Source: CAZOBJ01 sp964577825 (lineage in GTDB: Bacteria > Planctomycetota > SZUA-567 > JAFGNG01). From it: a DNA stretch of 26,697 nt. The notes beneath the pieces are model-generated. The model worked only from the letters and a program-made list of their open reading frames with translations. It searched no databases and was not told the origin of the DNA. The stretch covers positions 1-26,697 of the forward strand of contig CAZOBJ010000034.1 of assembly GCA_964577825.1 (NCBI GenBank). The letters run 5' to 3'. Each line of letters begins with the position of its first letter. The stretch's first letter is position 1. Position numbers and translations under genes: made by a program. Of the stretch, positions 1 to 8,128 are shown piece after piece.

Positions 1-1623
1 GTCCGTGCACTGTTCCTGCGCGCGGTCCAGGAGTGCCTTGGCCTCGGACAGCGTGTCGCGGTCGAACAGGCCGGCCACCTTGACCGGATCGGCCAGGAGC
101 GACCCGTTGGCCCTGGCCCGGCCCAGGCACTGGAAGTAGGCGATCATGGGTTCCGCCGCGGTCGCGTAGAACTTCGCCATGTAAGCGCGCAGGATTCGCT
201 CCGCGTCCGTCTCGACATCCATGGCCTTGTGCGCGGCCATGTAATAGTTGAAGCCATAGGGCGCTGCGTTCACGTAGTTGGCCTGCGTATAGAAGCCGTC
301 CAGACCAATGTCATGGTAGAACTCCAGATCAGCGGCAATCACGTCATGGATCGGGAAGATCAGCCCCGAAGTGGCGCCGTGACCGGAGAAATAGGCGTGA
401 AAATACACGCGCCCTTGCGTGACCTCTCGCCAGCGACGCAGCATCGACGGGTAGTAGGTATACGTGGCCTCGTCCGGTCGGTCCGGGTTCAGGCGCTCGT
501 AGTCCTCGGGCACAGACAACGGTTGGTTCAGCGGTCGATCGTAGTACCGGGAAAAGAGCGCCACCACGGCGTCGATGTTCGGATGCAGCTTGGCCTCGGC
601 CGACGCGGGGGGCTCCAGGGTGGACGTGTAGAACAACGCGCCCAGCTGGACATCCGGGTGCTCGGCCGCCACGTGTTCGGCGACCTTGTTGAAGAACGGG
701 ATGTAGGCGTCCGTGACCACGCGTGCCTTGTGGACCTTGAATTGCACCGGGCAGAAGCGCAAGCCCGTCTTCTCCCGGCAGTCCGCGCACTCGCACCAGC
801 CGCCGCTGCCGTCCTTGGCGCCCAGCCCGATCGCGTCGATCTCCGGGCGCTTGTCCAGGTAAGCGTTCACGTTTTTGGCAAACACCTCGGCCGCCTCCAT
901 GCTGCTCGGGCAGATCCGGTGCTTGCCCTCTCCGCCTCGCCGGCCGTTGACGAGTGCAAAATACTCGGGATGCTCCTTGAAATACGGATCATCGGGCATG
1001 AAGTCCTCGAATGTATGCACGCCGACGCTGAGTTGCATGCCGCGCTTTTCCTTGGCCTCGCGCACCAGCAGGTCCCGGTGTTCTTCGAAGGTGCTCACGC
1101 GCGGGATTTTGGCCACGTTGAACCCCAGCTTCGCCGACCAGTCCACCATGGCCTGGGCATCGGACGCGGGCCGTCCCGGTGCTGGAAAGGTGCATAGGGA
1201 CCGCACCCCCAGGCTGGGTCGCCGGCAATGGTCGAGCCGACCGATCTCCACGGTCGCGCTCTCGGGTACCACCTCCCCGAGTTCCCCGGGCATGCACCAT
1301 CCGCAGCCGAGCTCATGCTCCAGGAACCAGTACACGCCATGCAGCGTCGCGCATTTGTCCGCGCCGCAGATGGCCAGGAGCCGATCGTCTGCCTTGATGG
1401 CAAATGCCTGATCGGGCAACGCGTTCGATGCGATGCCCGCGCGACTCGTCAACCCCGTATGCCCGATCGAGACGACCGCCCCGTGCTCGGGAGCATCGGT
1501 GACAATGGGCAGTTGTGCACCGGTGCTCTTCTCCAAGTATCGCTGGAATTCCGCGGCGGCAAATGCATCCGTCTGCGCGTGCACAATCGCAGCCCTGGGC
1601 GTCTTGTTATCAACCAGCCGCAT
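1..1623 (-). CDS. DUF4838 domain-containing protein (glycan-related), 3' end outside window
   Basis: 541 codons are visible and the frame stays open to the left edge, so the C-terminus is missing. An ATG at 1623 follows an AAGGAG ribosome site with good spacing. Residues 1-130 resemble the N-terminal domain found in front of GH20/GH67-type enzymes: a helix ending in 'RYLEKSTGA', then 'LHGVYWFLE'. The middle carries the DUF4838 pattern, 'HPEYFALVNG' followed by a 'WCECADC' cysteine cluster, and later a segment rich in Tyr/His/Phe ('VYFHAYFSGH'). DUF4838 proteins are common in planctomycetes and Lentisphaerae, near sulfatases and glycosidases, and are thought to be alpha-glucuronidase-like, but few have been characterised. 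No signal peptide is visible. It is the last gene seen of a minus-strand group with the GH-like and carboxypeptidase genes. Family assignment is firm; substrate is unknown. Confidence 0.8.
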   Translation of the reverse strand, partial: MRLVDNKTPRAAIVHAQTDAFAAAEFQRYLEKSTGAQLPIVTDAPEHGAVVSIGHTGLTSRAGIASNALPDQAFAIKADDRLLAICGADKCATLHGVYWFLEHELGCGWCMPGELGEVVPESATVEIGRLDHCRRPSLGVRSLCTFPAPGRPASDAQAMVDWSAKLGFNVAKIPRVSTFEEHRDLLVREAKEKRGMQLSVGVHTFEDFMPDDPYFKEHPEYFALVNGRRGGEGKHRICPSSMEAAEVFAKNVNAYLDKRPEIDAIGLGAKDGSGGWCECADCREKTGLRFCPVQFKVHKARVVTDAYIPFFNKVAEHVAAEHPDVQLGALFYTSTLEPPASAEAKLHPNIDAVVALFSRYYDRPLNQPLSVPEDYERLNPDRPDEATYTYYPSMLRRWREVTQGRVYFHAYFSGHGATSGLIFPIHDVIAADLEFYHDIGLDGFYTQANYVNAAPYGFNYYMAAHKAMDVETDAERILRAYMAKFYATAAEPMIAYFQCLGRARANGSLLADPVKVAGLFDRDTLSEAKALLDRAQEQCTD

Positions 1624-1757
1624 GATAGCTCCTTACTCTTCCATCAGTAGTGTCAAGACCTTGCGGACAAGACTTCGGCGCATCCCGGGATCCCGTGCCC
1701 AGCTTCCCATCGATCGCCTGCCCTTGCCCAGCAGGCTTTCGAGAATCCCTCCGCGCC

Positions 1758-3752
1758 CTATTCGGGCCGCGGGGTAACGGTAAGTACGCGCAGATCGAAC
1801 GGATTGGCCCCGGTCTCCTTGGTGAGCCGGATGACGAGATAGCCGTTCTCCTCCTTATAGTTGCTCTCCGGCACGGCCTCCATGGACCCGTCATCGGTCA
1901 CGTACTCCAGCGCATAAGGGCCGTCTGTGGCCTTCTCCACATACAGGTCGCAGCCCCGCGCAGGATCGTACGAGAAGTTCAACAGCCCGATCGTGGTCCG
2001 GCCCGTGTCGGGATCCACAAGCACGCTCGGACACACGTCCGCCACGTCGTCGATGAACGCCGGCAGATGCCCCCCGCTCAGCCATTCGACCATCCCCTTG
2101 AGCTGCTCCTTGTTGAACATGGACATGCAACCATGTCGGTAGTCCTGCAGTTCCTTCAGACTGTACGGGAGCACCACCCGCCTGCGCCCCCCGCCCTCAA
2201 GGAGTATGGGGCCCGAGCCCACCTCCTCGTCGTCGGGATTGCGCACGCGAGATACGGACACACCCCCCGAACTCGATGCAGCCAGCTGCGCGAACTTGGC
2301 GGAGCGGAACAGCCGCAACCGCACCGTCTCTCCTGCGTATCGACCGTTCACCGGATGATCGGTAAGCTCCTCCGTCCATCCCCGCCTGCCGAACTGCCCT
2401 CGCTTGTCCAGCAGTCCCTTGACCTCCACGCCGGCAAGCTCGCCCATGCCCTTCTCGCGCAGCGCCAGCAGGGAATCGAGATCGAGCAGCAGGTTCTTTT
2501 CCGCGAACCGCCGCTCGACCTCGTCCGGTTCGAACAAGATGCTGTTTCTTGTCAGAAACGCCGTGTCGCTGTCGTCAAACGTGATCGGAATCCCCATCCT
2601 CCACAGGGCTACCAACTCGCCGTTCTCTCGGTTGAACAGGATCGGCCCCTGCGCATGCATCCGCCGCCCGATCATGTTCTCGATCACCCCCAGGCCCCTG
2701 CGGACCGCGCGGTCCGGAATCACCTGCGCGATGGCCCGGTCGACCTTCAGCTTCTCGTTGATCTGCTCGATATGGCGGTAGTCTTCGTCCAGACGCTCCC
2801 CCGCATCGAGCCATGAGACGCTGTGCGTGCCCGTGCCGCAGATCATGTTCGCCTTGATGCTGTAATCGAAGCACACCCTGATGCCCTTGCTGAACAAGCC
2901 ATGCGGCACCGCGTCGATCTCGGAGTACATCTCCGTGTTCTCGGGCACCAGACTGTGCTGATACAGCACGTCCGTGAGCTCATTGATGAAATACAGCCTG
3001 TTGTAGTCCTGGTACCAACCCATCCCTGTGCGCACCAGCGGCTGCAGATCCCCGGCAAGGGCGCGCAGGACCTCATGCGTCTTCCCGCTATAGGACGTGA
3101 TGTCGCTGCACGTGATCATCAGGCCCAGCCGCACTTCCGGATTCTCCGCATGGGCGGCCCGCTCCATCAGAGAGGCCAACTCCACCAGCACGTCCGCCTG
3201 CAAGTCCAGCCAGTCGAGCTGCACCTTGCCCATGGGGTCCTCGGCCAGCTTCTGGACCAGGCCCTCTCGGTCGAAGTCGTATCCGTACCGTTTGTTGAAC
3301 TCGGCAATATGCAGAGGACAGAAGCACGTGTCCCGCGTCGCGTGCAGATGCCCGAAGTCGTCGTCCAGGAAGATCTTGCACGCTCCGGTCGTGGCCAGCT
3401 TCGAAAACAGAAAGGCCGTGTACTCCCGGTAGGTCGCGTCGAGCGGACACGGCGACCTGTCCTCGCGGTTTGCTCGGGTCACCATGGTCTGCGGAAACAC
3501 GGGACCTCGATCATCGGGACGCATCAACGAGACTATTTGGTCGCTCACCCGGATTCCGTGCTCGTTCAGTACATGGAACGCCTTCTTCGCACGGTCCGCC
3601 CTCTCAAGATTCGCGTCCTTCGGCGCCCAGGGCGAGATTCGTGAATGGACCATCGCCTCCTCGGCGCCCGTTTTCTTGCAGAAGCGGATCAGCCCCTGCA
3701 CCTGCTCTTCGTTGTCGAATCGCACGTTCCTCGGGACAAACATGAACTTCAT
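1758..3752 (-). CDS. Putative glycoside hydrolase-like protein (GH42/beta-galactosidase-like)
   Basis: 664 aa. The ATG at 3752 is chosen because an AAGGGAGC ribosome site lies just upstream and the protein then begins 'MKFMFVP' at a beta-strand; an upstream in-frame extension lacks such a site. The first 350 residues look like a TIM barrel: alternating strands and helices, 'IFLDDDFGHLH' (an acidic cluster where GH42-like barrels have their acid/base strand), a 'CFCPLH' segment, and 'TEMYSEID', a candidate for the nucleophile strand. The C-terminal 300 residues look like a Rossmann/beta-galactosidase trimerisation-like domain plus a beta-sandwich ending in 'LRVLTVTP'. There is no signal peptide, so it probably acts in the cytosol on imported oligosaccharides. 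Catalytic residues are my guess; the fold assignment is moderate, and it could be a non-catalytic relative. Confidence 0.6.
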   Translation of the reverse strand: MKFMFVPRNVRFDNEEQVQGLIRFCKKTGAEEAMVHSRISPWAPKDANLERADRAKKAFHVLNEHGIRVSDQIVSLMRPDDRGPVFPQTMVTRANREDRSPCPLDATYREYTAFLFSKLATTGACKIFLDDDFGHLHATRDTCFCPLHIAEFNKRYGYDFDREGLVQKLAEDPMGKVQLDWLDLQADVLVELASLMERAAHAENPEVRLGLMITCSDITSYSGKTHEVLRALAGDLQPLVRTGMGWYQDYNRLYFINELTDVLYQHSLVPENTEMYSEIDAVPHGLFSKGIRVCFDYSIKANMICGTGTHSVSWLDAGERLDEDYRHIEQINEKLKVDRAIAQVIPDRAVRRGLGVIENMIGRRMHAQGPILFNRENGELVALWRMGIPITFDDSDTAFLTRNSILFEPDEVERRFAEKNLLLDLDSLLALREKGMGELAGVEVKGLLDKRGQFGRRGWTEELTDHPVNGRYAGETVRLRLFRSAKFAQLAASSSGGVSVSRVRNPDDEEVGSGPILLEGGGRRRVVLPYSLKELQDYRHGCMSMFNKEQLKGMVEWLSGGHLPAFIDDVADVCPSVLVDPDTGRTTIGLLNFSYDPARGCDLYVEKATDGPYALEYVTDDGSMEAVPESNYKEENGYLVIRLTKETGANPFDLRVLTVTPRPE

Positions 3753-3869
3753 GGCTGCTCCCTTCTTTATGGAGACCGTCGCTTTCCACGTGCACGCCGT
3801 GGCCGTGATGCACGGTCCTCGGCAAAGCATCGGTTTCCAACCCGTATGCGCGGCCGTGCCACGCGAGTG

Positions 3870-4979
3870 TCACTTCGTGAGGCGCACTTCCGGCACCTCG
3901 CGCAGGGTGGTGCGGTTATGCGTGGGTCTGCGCGGCATGTACCTGGCCTCCATGGTGTACCGCAGCAGCTCTTCCAGCATGGTCATCCCGATGTCGAGGA
4001 TCTCGTCGAAGGTGTAAGGGAACTTCTTGATGCCATGCGGGAATTCAAAGGCCAAGGGCAATCCGCCGCACACGTAGTGGAGCGCTGTGGGCAGGTTGAT
4101 TGTGCCGGAGTACCCGCTTTGCCTCACCTCGGTGATCAACTTGCGCGCGGGCCGCAGCCCCTCGCGGCGGTGGCGCTCGGCCACGAGAGTGGCGATCTGG
4201 ATCTGGTGATACTGGCACCGCTTCGGGATCAGGGCGTTGGGAGAAGCGATCCAGGGGCCCGGGCCGTGGCCGTGGAGCACGACGAAGCAATCCGGCGTCT
4301 CGTCACGCACGAGGTCCATGAGCGCGCTCGTCTCCGGCGCTCGATCGAGCGACAGGAAATCATCCAGGTCGATATTCACGCCCGCGTCGTTGAAGTAACC
4401 TCCCAGGTAACTGACCCGCCCGGGCGGAACGGGATTCATCCGCAGGTAATCCTCCCAGGCCAGCGATTCGCCGTTGGCGGAGCCCTGGTCATAGTAGTTG
4501 ACGTCCTCCGGGGTCCCGCCGACCAAGTGCCGCACGCCTGCACGAATGCGCCCGTCGGGCTGCGCGATGGGTACGATCACCACCCGCATCTCATGGGCCA
4601 GTTCGCGCAGCTCGTCCCACTTGCGGCCGCGAAGATCGGTGCCCTGCTCGATCAGGTGGGCGAAATTCAGGCAAGTCGCGCACCCCTCCAGCTCCGCGCC
4701 GTGGATGGGCCCGATGACCACCACAACCGGGCGGCTGCGGCGATCCGGATCGAAAAAGTCCTCCAGGTGTCCTGCGGCGGCGGCGCTGTACGGGTTGTTG
4801 GAGCGCTTGATCGGCTCTTTCTCTCCGAACGCCGCGGCACGAATCGGCCGTCCGCCTTGCGAGCGCCCGAATTCCCATACCTGGTCCGTCTTCAGGTCCT
4901 CGAGAAAGGCGTTCACTTCGTCCCACTCGGTCTTCCAGAAGTCCGGTGCCTCGAAAAACGCGGGATTACGGATCTCCAC
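3870..4979 (-). CDS. M14-family-like zinc carboxypeptidase
   Basis: 369 aa. The GTG at 4979 is preferred: AGGAGGAGG lies 7 bases upstream, whereas the in-frame TTG further up at 5003 has no ribosome site. The zinc-binding HxxE appears at H93-E96 within 'GPIHGAELEG', the classical M14 context. A later 'VVLHGHGPG' supplies the third zinc ligand. 'FEFPHG' near residue 310 fits the position of the catalytic glutamate strand. 'VIVPIAQPDG' corresponds to the usual 'NPDG' turn of the family. No signal peptide is seen, which suggests cytosolic processing of small peptides or amino-sugar/peptide conjugates. It lies 73 bases after the HEAT-repeat gene and 117 bases before the GH-like gene on the same strand, consistent with a shared catabolic role. 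It could instead be an M14-fold deacylase (succinylglutamate desuccinylase/AstE-like); the motif alone does not decide. Confidence 0.75.
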   Translation of the reverse strand: MEIRNPAFFEAPDFWKTEWDEVNAFLEDLKTDQVWEFGRSQGGRPIRAAAFGEKEPIKRSNNPYSAAAAGHLEDFFDPDRRSRPVVVVIGPIHGAELEGCATCLNFAHLIEQGTDLRGRKWDELRELAHEMRVVIVPIAQPDGRIRAGVRHLVGGTPEDVNYYDQGSANGESLAWEDYLRMNPVPPGRVSYLGGYFNDAGVNIDLDDFLSLDRAPETSALMDLVRDETPDCFVVLHGHGPGPWIASPNALIPKRCQYHQIQIATLVAERHRREGLRPARKLITEVRQSGYSGTINLPTALHYVCGGLPLAFEFPHGIKKFPYTFDEILDIGMTMLEELLRYTMEARYMPRRPTHNRTTLREVPEVRLTK

Positions 4980-5052
4980 CGTACGTCCTCCTCCTGGGCG
5001 CAATACTGGGCGACTCCGATGCGCTCACTAACGCGCCGGACACAGCAGTCCT

Positions 5053-6483
5053 CTATCGCTCGAATTTCGCCTTGTTGCCCTCCCACCAGGCTTCCCACTT
5101 GGGCTGACGATAGGTGCCGATCCACTCTGCTCGCCATCCCAAGGGGATGTCCACCGTATGGCCGGTGATCTCCTGCAGGGCCGCGTTGGCGTTGTAGCCG
5201 ACCGGCGCGTACGTATCGCTCATGGCCGCAATCAAAGGCTCAATGGCAGCCGGGGCCTTGATCCGGCCCAACGCACGGGCCGCAGCTACCCGGACGCGAG
5301 AGTCCGCGTCCTCCAGCGCCCGCGCCACAGCCTCGACGGCTCGCTCATCCTTGATCCGTCCCAGCGCGTTGACCGCCGCCAGCCGGACCGCTGCGGCCTC
5401 GTCCTGCAACACGGCAAGGAGCGGCTCGACCGCCCGCGGATCCCGCGTTGCCCCCAGCCCCTTGGCCGCCAGGCGCCGCACGTCCGCATCTTGGTCCCTC
5501 AACAGGCCCTTGAGGGGGTCCACGGCCCGTGTACCGGCGATTGTCCCGAACGCCCATGCGGACCAAGCACGCACGTCCCCGTTCGGATCGCCGAGCAACT
5601 CTTGCAGCACCGAGGCAGGTCCGCGCTGGGCCTCACCAATGATTCCCAGGGCCTGGGCGGCGTGCGCACGCACGGATGCGTTTTCATGCTGCAACGCTGC
5701 GCCCAATGGCGCCAGGGCGGGCCGGCCGATCGCGGCCAGGGCCTCTGCTGCAGCCTCGCGCGCGTGCAGAGCCTCCTTCGCCAGCGAAGCGATGAGCGGC
5801 CCGACCGCGGGCTCGCCGATTTCTCCCAGGGCCCAGACCGCGTGCGCCCGGACCCGGGGATCCTCGCTCGCAAGGGCGCCTAGTAGGCTCTCTACTCCGC
5901 GTGGCTGCTTGATCTTACCCAGGGACCAGATCGCTCGGAGCTGCACCCCAAGATCCTTGTCACTGAGCATCTTCGCCAATGGTTCGACCGCCGCCGGGCT
6001 CCCGATCCTGCCCAGGGCCTGTACCGCCCTCATGCGCACCTCGGCTCGTTCGCTATCGAGTGCCTCGACCAGCGCGTCTATCGCAGGGCGCCCAACCTTG
6101 CTAAGCGCCAGTGCAGCCGCGCTGGCGACGAAACTGTTCGGACTCCGCAGCTCCTTCGCCAATGCCGGGATGGCTCGGGCGTCTTGAATCTCGCCCAGCG
6201 TCCAGGTGGCTCTGCGGCGCACCTCGGGCCCAGCGTCAGGCAGCGCCGCCAATAGAGGGTCCACTGCTGCGCCCGAGACCCCTGTTAGCTTGACGGCCGC
6301 TGTAGAGCGTTGGTCCTGCGCCACCGTCACTTGCGCCTCTGGATCGGTCAGCTCCTCAAGTAGCTGATCGACCGATGGACCTACGTCAGCCCCGCTGGCC
6401 GCATTCGCCGTAACGATGCCCAAGCCTACCAGGAGGATCAGCCGCAGGCCCCGGCCCATCTCGACGCACAAGGCCCTCATCAT
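5053..6483 (-). CDS. Secreted PBS-lyase/HEAT-repeat protein
   Basis: 476 aa if the first of two adjacent ATG codons (6483, 6480) is used. AAGGAG lies 3 bases before the first and 6 before the second, so the second may be the true start. Residues 1-34 are a signal peptide (charged start, hydrophobic 'LILLVGLGIVTANA', likely cut near 'ASG-A'). About twelve repeats of roughly 31 residues follow, each with an 'xEPLxxxLxD' helix and a 'VRxxAxxALGxI' helix, as in HEAT_2/PBS-lyase scaffolds. The tail leaves the repeat pattern and is Trp-rich ('PKWEAWWEGNK'), a tail often seen on planctomycete HEAT proteins. These are protein-binding scaffolds rather than enzymes; the partner is unknown. It is the first gene of the minus-strand group and may be transcribed from the promoter candidate at 6753-6780. 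Confidence 0.85.
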   Translation of the reverse strand: MMRALCVEMGRGLRLILLVGLGIVTANAASGADVGPSVDQLLEELTDPEAQVTVAQDQRSTAAVKLTGVSGAAVDPLLAALPDAGPEVRRRATWTLGEIQDARAIPALAKELRSPNSFVASAAALALSKVGRPAIDALVEALDSERAEVRMRAVQALGRIGSPAAVEPLAKMLSDKDLGVQLRAIWSLGKIKQPRGVESLLGALASEDPRVRAHAVWALGEIGEPAVGPLIASLAKEALHAREAAAEALAAIGRPALAPLGAALQHENASVRAHAAQALGIIGEAQRGPASVLQELLGDPNGDVRAWSAWAFGTIAGTRAVDPLKGLLRDQDADVRRLAAKGLGATRDPRAVEPLLAVLQDEAAAVRLAAVNALGRIKDERAVEAVARALEDADSRVRVAAARALGRIKAPAAIEPLIAAMSDTYAPVGYNANAALQEITGHTVDIPLGWRAEWIGTYRQPKWEAWWEGNKAKFER

Positions 6484-6601
6484 GTTCTCCTTTTCCCCGT
6501 GTGGTACGCGTTGTTTCCGACGAATCCTATCCCTCGAAGCGTGCCTTTCGTCAGAATGTGCTTGGCCGAGACGCATCCTGCGGAGCGGCCGGCCGACAAG
6601 T

Positions 6602-6680
6602 CCGCCCGAGCATCGGGGCGGCTAGGTTCTCTCCAGTGAGGGCATTTCCACGGTTTGGACTTGCGCCGCGGCCAGCGCAA
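6602..6680 (-). repeat. Two small hairpins in the presumed leader of the HEAT gene
   Basis: Positions 6602-6607 and 6616-6621 (CCGCCC/GGGCGG) form a 6-bp perfect stem with an 8-base loop. Positions 6661-6666 and 6675-6680 (TTGCGC/GCGCAA) form a second 6-bp stem, also with an 8-base loop. Neither is followed by a T-tract on either strand, so they are not ordinary terminators. They lie in what would be the 5' untranslated RNA if the promoter at 6753-6780 is used. In GC-rich DNA such short stems can arise by chance. Confidence 0.3.
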
Positions 6681-6752
6681 GGCCTTGACTGACATCGCTG
6701 AGGTGGGAGGACAGCTTGCATTAGACGCCCCGGCTGACCATGTTGGCAGTAG

Positions 6753-6780
6753 ACTGTATGTCGTCGCGCTTTTTTGTCAA
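6753..6780 (-). promoter_or_regulatory. Sigma70-type promoter candidate for the HEAT-repeat gene group
   Basis: Read on the minus strand, a perfect TTGACA (6780-6775) is followed after 16 bases by TACAGT (6758-6753), four of six matches to TATAAT. A locally A-rich run follows the -35 box, unusual for this GC-rich DNA. The implied leader is about 260 bases long, which is longer than usual and lowers confidence that it serves the HEAT gene directly. Confidence 0.4.
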
Positions 6781-7193
6781 GTCGCAAGCGCAGATGGATA
6801 ACCCGTTCCTCGCCAAGCGGATGCAACCAGACCCGAGGCATCCGTCTGCCACATGCTCCATGACCCGGGTGGACCCGTCTCACCCAAGCCATCTCCTCCC
6901 ATCCCATCGGTGCAGGACACATCCGCTCTAGCAGTCAGGTGCCTTGACAAGCCCTTGTTCACACTCGACACTCGCGGCCAATTGGAAAGGAACTCCTTGA
7001 CAGGTGGACCTTCTCGCGTTTGATGGCAGGCGGGTAGAGAGGTTCTTGCAGGCTGGCCGCGCGCGCGTCTTGGACTCTCCAGCTCACCGAACCAGGCAGG
7101 CGGGCCTGGCGGATGCACACTTCAAGTCGGACGTTCCGGGCCGAAAGATCGTAGAGCTGCTTGACCAGAGGACCCGCGCAGAAAGGAGCCCGT

Positions 7194-8033
7194 ATGCACA
7201 CGCGCACATTGGGACGCACCGGTGCGCAGCTGTCCGTGATCGGCTTCGGCGGGATCGTGGTCCGCGACATGTCGCCGAACGAGGCAACCGACGCCGTGGC
7301 GCAGGCGATCGACCGGGGCGTGAACTACTTCGACGTGGCCCCGACCTACGGCAATGCCCAGGAGCGTCTCGGCCCGGCCCTGGAGCCCCATCGTGATCGT
7401 GTCTTCCTGGTCTGCAAGACCACGCAGCGCCTGGCCGAGGGTGCGGAGGCCGAGCTCCACGGATCCCTGCGCGAGCTGCGCACCGACCACTTCGACCTGT
7501 ACCAGCTCCACGGCGTCTCCTCGATGGAACAGGCCGACCAGATCCTCGCGCCGGGCGGCGCGCTGGAAGCGTTTGTGAAGGCGCGCGAGCAGGGGCTCAT
7601 CGGCCATATCGGATTCTCCGCGCACGACGAGCCGACAGCGCTGCGCTTACTGGACGCGTTTCCCTTCGACAGCATGCTCCTGCCGATCAATCTCTTCTGC
7701 TGGCGCGACGGCGGGTTCGGCCCGCAGGCGTGCGAGCGGGCGCAGGAGCGAGGCACCGGCATCCTGGCCATCAAGGCCCTTGCCAAGCGGCCGGTGCAAT
7801 CGGGCGAAGAGAAGAAGTGGCCCAAGTGCTGGTACGTGCCCATCGACACTCTGGACGAGGCAAAAGCAGCGCTCGCGTTCACGCTCTCCCAAGCGGTGAC
7901 CGCGGCCGTGTGCCCGAGCCATGCCGAGCTGCTGTGGCTCGCGTGCGACGCCGTGGACGCGCTAGACTTCTCTTCGCTGGAGACCGAGCAGGCCCGCGAC
8001 ATCCAGGGCGCACCGATCTTCCACACGCCCTGA
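7194..8033 (+). CDS. Aldo/keto reductase family protein
   Basis: 279 aa, a little shorter than typical AKRs (about 300-330). The ATG at 7194 follows AAAGGAG by 6 bases; an upstream in-frame TTG has no site. The catalytic tetrad of the family is present: D47 and Y52 in 'FDVAPTYGNAQERLG', K75 in 'FLVCKT', and H106 in 'LYQLHG'. The start 'TLGRTGAQLSVIGFGG' is the usual first strand. Family members reduce carbonyls with NADPH in the cytosol. It lacks the C-terminal ferredoxin-like Cys motifs of the related COG1453 reductases. It stands alone on the plus strand, convergent with the gene at 8129, so context gives no substrate. The approx. 95 bases after its stop hold no clear terminator. Confidence 0.92.
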   Translation: MHTRTLGRTGAQLSVIGFGGIVVRDMSPNEATDAVAQAIDRGVNYFDVAPTYGNAQERLGPALEPHRDRVFLVCKTTQRLAEGAEAELHGSLRELRTDHFDLYQLHGVSSMEQADQILAPGGALEAFVKAREQGLIGHIGFSAHDEPTALRLLDAFPFDSMLLPINLFCWRDGGFGPQACERAQERGTGILAIKALAKRPVQSGEEKKWPKCWYVPIDTLDEAKAALAFTLSQAVTAAVCPSHAELLWLACDAVDALDFSSLETEQARDIQGAPIFHTP

Positions 8034-8128
8034 GGAGCTAGGGCCCGGATCGGCCGCGCTCATCGGCACCGCACCAATCGGGCGCGCCACGTCCCTTCGG
8101 AGTGCTCGCCGCGCTCTTCCAGCGTGAC

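Larger units (their letters stand above)
6484..7193. other. Intergenic region between divergent genes, no gene recognised
   Basis: About 710 bases separate the HEAT-repeat gene (minus) from the aldo/keto reductase (plus). Several reading frames are open here but none encodes a recognisable protein or has a convincing ribosome site. The side next to the HEAT gene holds two short perfect inverted repeats (6602-6621 and 6661-6680) and a minus-strand promoter candidate (6753-6780). The side next to the reductase has two TTGACA hexamers on the plus strand (6944-6949 and 6997-7002), each followed only by poor -10 matches. I see no tRNA and no riboswitch that I recognise. Confidence 0.6.

Noticed and set aside
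229..1197. Plus-strand frame of 322 codons opposite the DUF4838 gene
   Set aside because: It mirrors codons of the DUF4838 gene, with no recognisable motif.
5053..6483. Tandem DNA repeat array or CRISPR-like array
   Set aside because: The periodicity of about 93 bases follows from the 31-residue HEAT repeats of a coding gene; the DNA units are diverged.
6944..7025. Promoter for the aldo/keto reductase from the two TTGACA hexamers
   Set aside because: Neither has an acceptable -10 box at 16-18 bases (GACACT and TTGATG), so I did not list them as promoters.
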